DNA from: Oppiella nova
Lineage: Eukaryota > Arthropoda > Arachnida > Sarcoptiformes > Oppiidae
Reading direction: 5' to 3'
DNA length: 25,332 bases
Assembly (NCBI GenBank): GCA_905397405.1
Contig: CAJPVJ010000439.1
Location: 1 to 25,332, forward strand
Of the stretch, positions 23,372-25,332 are shown piece after piece; the first letter of the stretch is position 1; each line of letters starts with the position of its first letter. Made by a program: the position numbers and the translations under genes. The notes beneath the pieces are model-generated. The model made no database searches. It saw only the letters and a program-made list of their open reading frames with translations, and was not told where the DNA came from.

Positions 23372-23627
23372 AAATAAATTCAGTGAATATCTCGCACTTA
23401 AAACAACTGAAAGTAATTCAAAGTGTATTTAAACGGATTTCCCAACGAATTGTGAATTAGTTTTGAAGTGAAAGCCGTTATAGAAGTTTGCATTGAATTA
23501 AATAAATTCAGTGAATATCTCGCACTTAAAACAACTGAAAGTAATTCAAAGTGTATTTAAACGGATTTCCCAACGAATTGTGAATTAGTTTTGAAGTGAA
23601 AGCCGTTATAGAAGTTTGCATTGAATT
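23372..23627. repeat. Perfect tandem duplication, 2 x 128 bp
   Basis: 23372-23499 and 23500-23627 are identical as far as I can read. The second copy ends 78 bp before the ATG of the plus-strand gene at 23706. Each unit carries an initiator-like TCAGTG (from 23380 and 23508), a TATTTAA (23426 and 23554) and a TATAGAA (23479 and 23607), so the duplication doubles core-promoter-like motifs. It is either a recent duplication or an assembly collapse/expansion error. Confidence 0.95.
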
Positions 23628-23705
23628 CAAAGACAGTTTGCAATCAATTGAGTGGCAAAGAGTGGACAGCATTTGATCTCATTATACAAAGTCTTCGGCG
23701 TTGCA

Positions 23706-25094
23706 ATGCCTTCAGTCCCGAGTGTCAACAGATTTGTGTCGAGATATGCGGTTCGGAAGGAGTGGAGGAACAGTAGGGGAGAGACAGAGGCGGCGATCCT
23801 ATTGACCAACAAAAAGACTTTAGTCTCGGAAAGCGATTCATTCAAGAGTTTCGCCAAAATCGGAGGTCTTGTGAACCTTCAGGACCTGTCGACTGAGAAA
23901 GTGAAGCAATTGTTGGGAAGAGTGGATCCGTGCGGACACTACCTCGTGATGAGCACCTATAGGACGACGGATGGCCCCAACACCTATGCGGTGGTCTTCC
24001 CTCAGCTGAGGGCCACTCGTGTGAAGCAAACGGCGTCTCCGTTGGTGTCATTCATACCCCGCATCGACGGCCGGAACGGGAAAGTGATTGTCGGCCTCAG
24101 AGTGGGTCCGATGAGCGACAAGAGTCAAGACAGACAGTGGACTCGTTTCGTCGGTTCCAACAGAAGCCAAACCCACGGCTTGTATGAAGTGAGCGAAGGC
24201 CACGATTACGACAAAGAACTGTCCGTCCGCTCGACCAACCGATTCGTCGGGCTCTACGTGACGGCCGACACGTCGCTCGTTGTCTACGACTTGGCGACGA
24301 CTGACCCGAAGAAAGTGTTGACACCCGACCAGAACCACACTCTCCTACAAGAGGGGGCTTTCCTTTACGGCGACGCAGACCTCCGGTTTCTGTTGTGCGA
24401 CCAGACGGACGACAAACTCCTGTCTCCGCAAGAGTTGTACGACGTATTCAAAGACAAGGAAAAGCCGAGTCTTTTAGGAACCGATAAATACAAGAAAAAC
24501 CATTTGATTCGAGAGGAGAGCGACGCGAAGAAGCGGTCGATAGTTATGTTCCTCAAGACCTCGACATCACTCCTGCCGTACGAGTTGGTCGTCACCGAAG
24601 ACCAGAACAAAGACACGAAAGACTCGGCAGTGAAAGGCAAACGCCTTCTCGTGCTATGTCTGCCTACCGGCGCTCAGTTGGAGTACTCGGAGTACTGGTC
24701 TCTGCCGGACGGCCTCCGAGAGGTACAGAAGCGCCAGAAGCAGAGGCCGTGGACTAAGTATTTGCAGACAGAGGGCGACGCAAACAACCCGTTCTTTGAG
24801 GAGCGCATCCAAGAGCTCAATGGTCTACCGATTCAGTCGTTTCCCATCCGAGACAGGAGTCAGAAGACGCCCCAAAACGACGAGTTGTATAAACAGCTGA
24901 AAAAGGGTCGAAAGGCGGGCGCCGGTAGTCCTGACAAGACTTCGACCAAAGAGAAGACACCGCAGAAGGAGGTGAAAGAGGCCTCCAGTCCTGCGCCCAG
25001 TCCTGCAGATAATCCCAACACCAGTGCCTCCGAAGACAGCAAACCAAATGAGACCAATGAGAAGAGCGGTTCTGACGGCTCTCCAAAAGAGTAG
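23706..25094 (+). CDS. Unrecognised GC-rich intronless protein, 462 aa
   Basis: Single frame from ATG at 23706 (MPSVPSVNRFVSRY) to TAG at 25094. The frame is open upstream to 23652 but has no earlier ATG. The window shows no signal peptide or membrane span. Residues 1 to about 395 look folded, with mixed hydrophobic and charged residues, including DPCGHYLVMSTY near 75 and RFVGLYVTADTSLVVYDL near 180. From about residue 400 the chain is Lys/Pro/Ser-rich and disordered (repeated SPAPSP-type and KTSTKEKTPQKE motifs), ending GSDGSPKE, as in nuclear or cytosolic proteins with regulated tails. I recognise no domain. G+C is about half, with many C/G third positions, unlike the A+T-rich surroundings; this could reflect high expression and codon selection, a retrogene, or acquisition from elsewhere. 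It is divergent from the Arg-rich gene at 22962-23207. The frame itself is certain; its function is unknown. Confidence 0.85.
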   Translation: MPSVPSVNRFVSRYAVRKEWRNSRGETEAAILLTNKKTLVSESDSFKSFAKIGGLVNLQDLSTEKVKQLLGRVDPCGHYLVMSTYRTTDGPNTYAVVFPQLRATRVKQTASPLVSFIPRIDGRNGKVIVGLRVGPMSDKSQDRQWTRFVGSNRSQTHGLYEVSEGHDYDKELSVRSTNRFVGLYVTADTSLVVYDLATTDPKKVLTPDQNHTLLQEGAFLYGDADLRFLLCDQTDDKLLSPQELYDVFKDKEKPSLLGTDKYKKNHLIREESDAKKRSIVMFLKTSTSLLPYELVVTEDQNKDTKDSAVKGKRLLVLCLPTGAQLEYSEYWSLPDGLREVQKRQKQRPWTKYLQTEGDANNPFFEERIQELNGLPIQSFPIRDRSQKTPQNDELYKQLKKGRKAGAGSPDKTSTKEKTPQKEVKEASSPAPSPADNPNTSASEDSKPNETNEKSGSDGSPKE

Positions 25095-25243
25095 ACAAAT
25101 GGACAGCAAATGAAGACCAGAGAAGACAAACAGTTTTGCCGATAATTATAGCAAAGAGTGAAGAGTTTTGTTGTTTTGATATCTTTGCAAACTTTTCATT
25201 CAATCAATTCATTCAATCGTTTGTTTTCTAATGAATTCTCGCA

Positions 25244-25249
25244 AATAAA
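25244..25249 (+). promoter_or_regulatory. Polyadenylation signal AATAAA of the 462-aa gene
   Basis: Canonical hexamer 149 bp after the stop codon, inside an A+T-rich 3' region. Confidence 0.65.
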
Positions 25250-25332
25250 CTATTTTTCATTCAATTTGTGTTCAATTCACTGAATATTGTTTTGAATTTA
25301 TTGTAAAAATGTTTTATGAAATAGATTTTATG

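Larger units (their letters stand above)
23208..23705. promoter_or_regulatory. Shared intergenic (bidirectional) promoter region of the divergent pair
   Basis: 498 bp between the ATG codons of two head-to-head intronless genes. The left part holds the TATA box of the minus-strand gene; the right part is the 2 x 128-bp duplication with TATA-like and initiator-like motifs for the plus-strand gene. Upstream of the duplication, CTCGCACT followed by GTAATTCAAA (about 23331-23357) resembles part of the unit, possibly an older degenerate copy. Confidence 0.5.

Noticed and set aside
23652-23705. GTG at 23652 as start of the 462-aa protein
   Set aside because: Nuclear genes start almost always at ATG; the first in-frame ATG is at 23706, and the upstream codons are probably 5' UTR.
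23838-25203. Minus-strand and other-frame ORFs across the 462-aa gene and its 3' flank
   Set aside because: Expected by-products of a GC-rich coding frame; none has a recognisable domain.

Overview
This window is eukaryotic nuclear DNA, very A+T-rich between genes, with GT-AG introns as short as about 60-130 bp and secreted proteins carrying type-2 chitin-binding (CBM14/peritrophin-A) domains. That fits an arthropod. The compact introns and protein style suggest a chelicerate such as an acariform mite, but this is inference from style and not proven. No bacterial, viral or retroelement genes were recognised, and no tRNA, rRNA or CRISPR.

Layout. (1) 343-3421, minus strand: a five-exon gene for a 481-residue secreted protein with one CBM14 domain and a Ser/Tyr/Pro-rich tail. 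(2) 3422-12289: about 8.9 kb without a convincing gene. It holds CT/GA/CA microsatellites, a perfect 55-bp inverted repeat and one small GC-richer patch. (3) 12290-17862, minus strand: a four-exon gene for a 1295-residue secreted protein, again with a single N-terminal CBM14 domain followed by a very long low-complexity Asn/Ser/Thr/Pro tail with a furin-type site. (4) 17863-21019: noncoding A+T-rich DNA with two small hairpins. (5) 21020-22529, minus strand: a four-exon gene for a 432-residue membrane protein resembling FAM187 (Ig-like regions, a WSxWSxC motif and one C-terminal membrane span). (6) 22962-23207, minus strand: a short intronless gene for an 81-residue, 31% Arg protein, preceded by a textbook TATA box. 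(7) 23706-25094, plus strand: an intronless, GC-rich gene for a 462-residue protein I do not recognise. It is head-to-head with the Arg-rich gene, and its upstream region carries a perfect 128-bp tandem duplication.

The two CBM14 genes look like members of the cuticle-associated CPAP1 class (one chitin-binding domain), lying in tandem on the same strand but with introns at different places in the domain. They would act in the cuticle or apical extracellular matrix. The FAM187-like gene has no evident functional tie to them. The divergent pair at the right end differs from everything else in base composition and lack of introns. It is the part of the window most likely to be undescribed.

All exon joins were made by eye from reading frame, splice sites and domain continuity; no transcript data were available.
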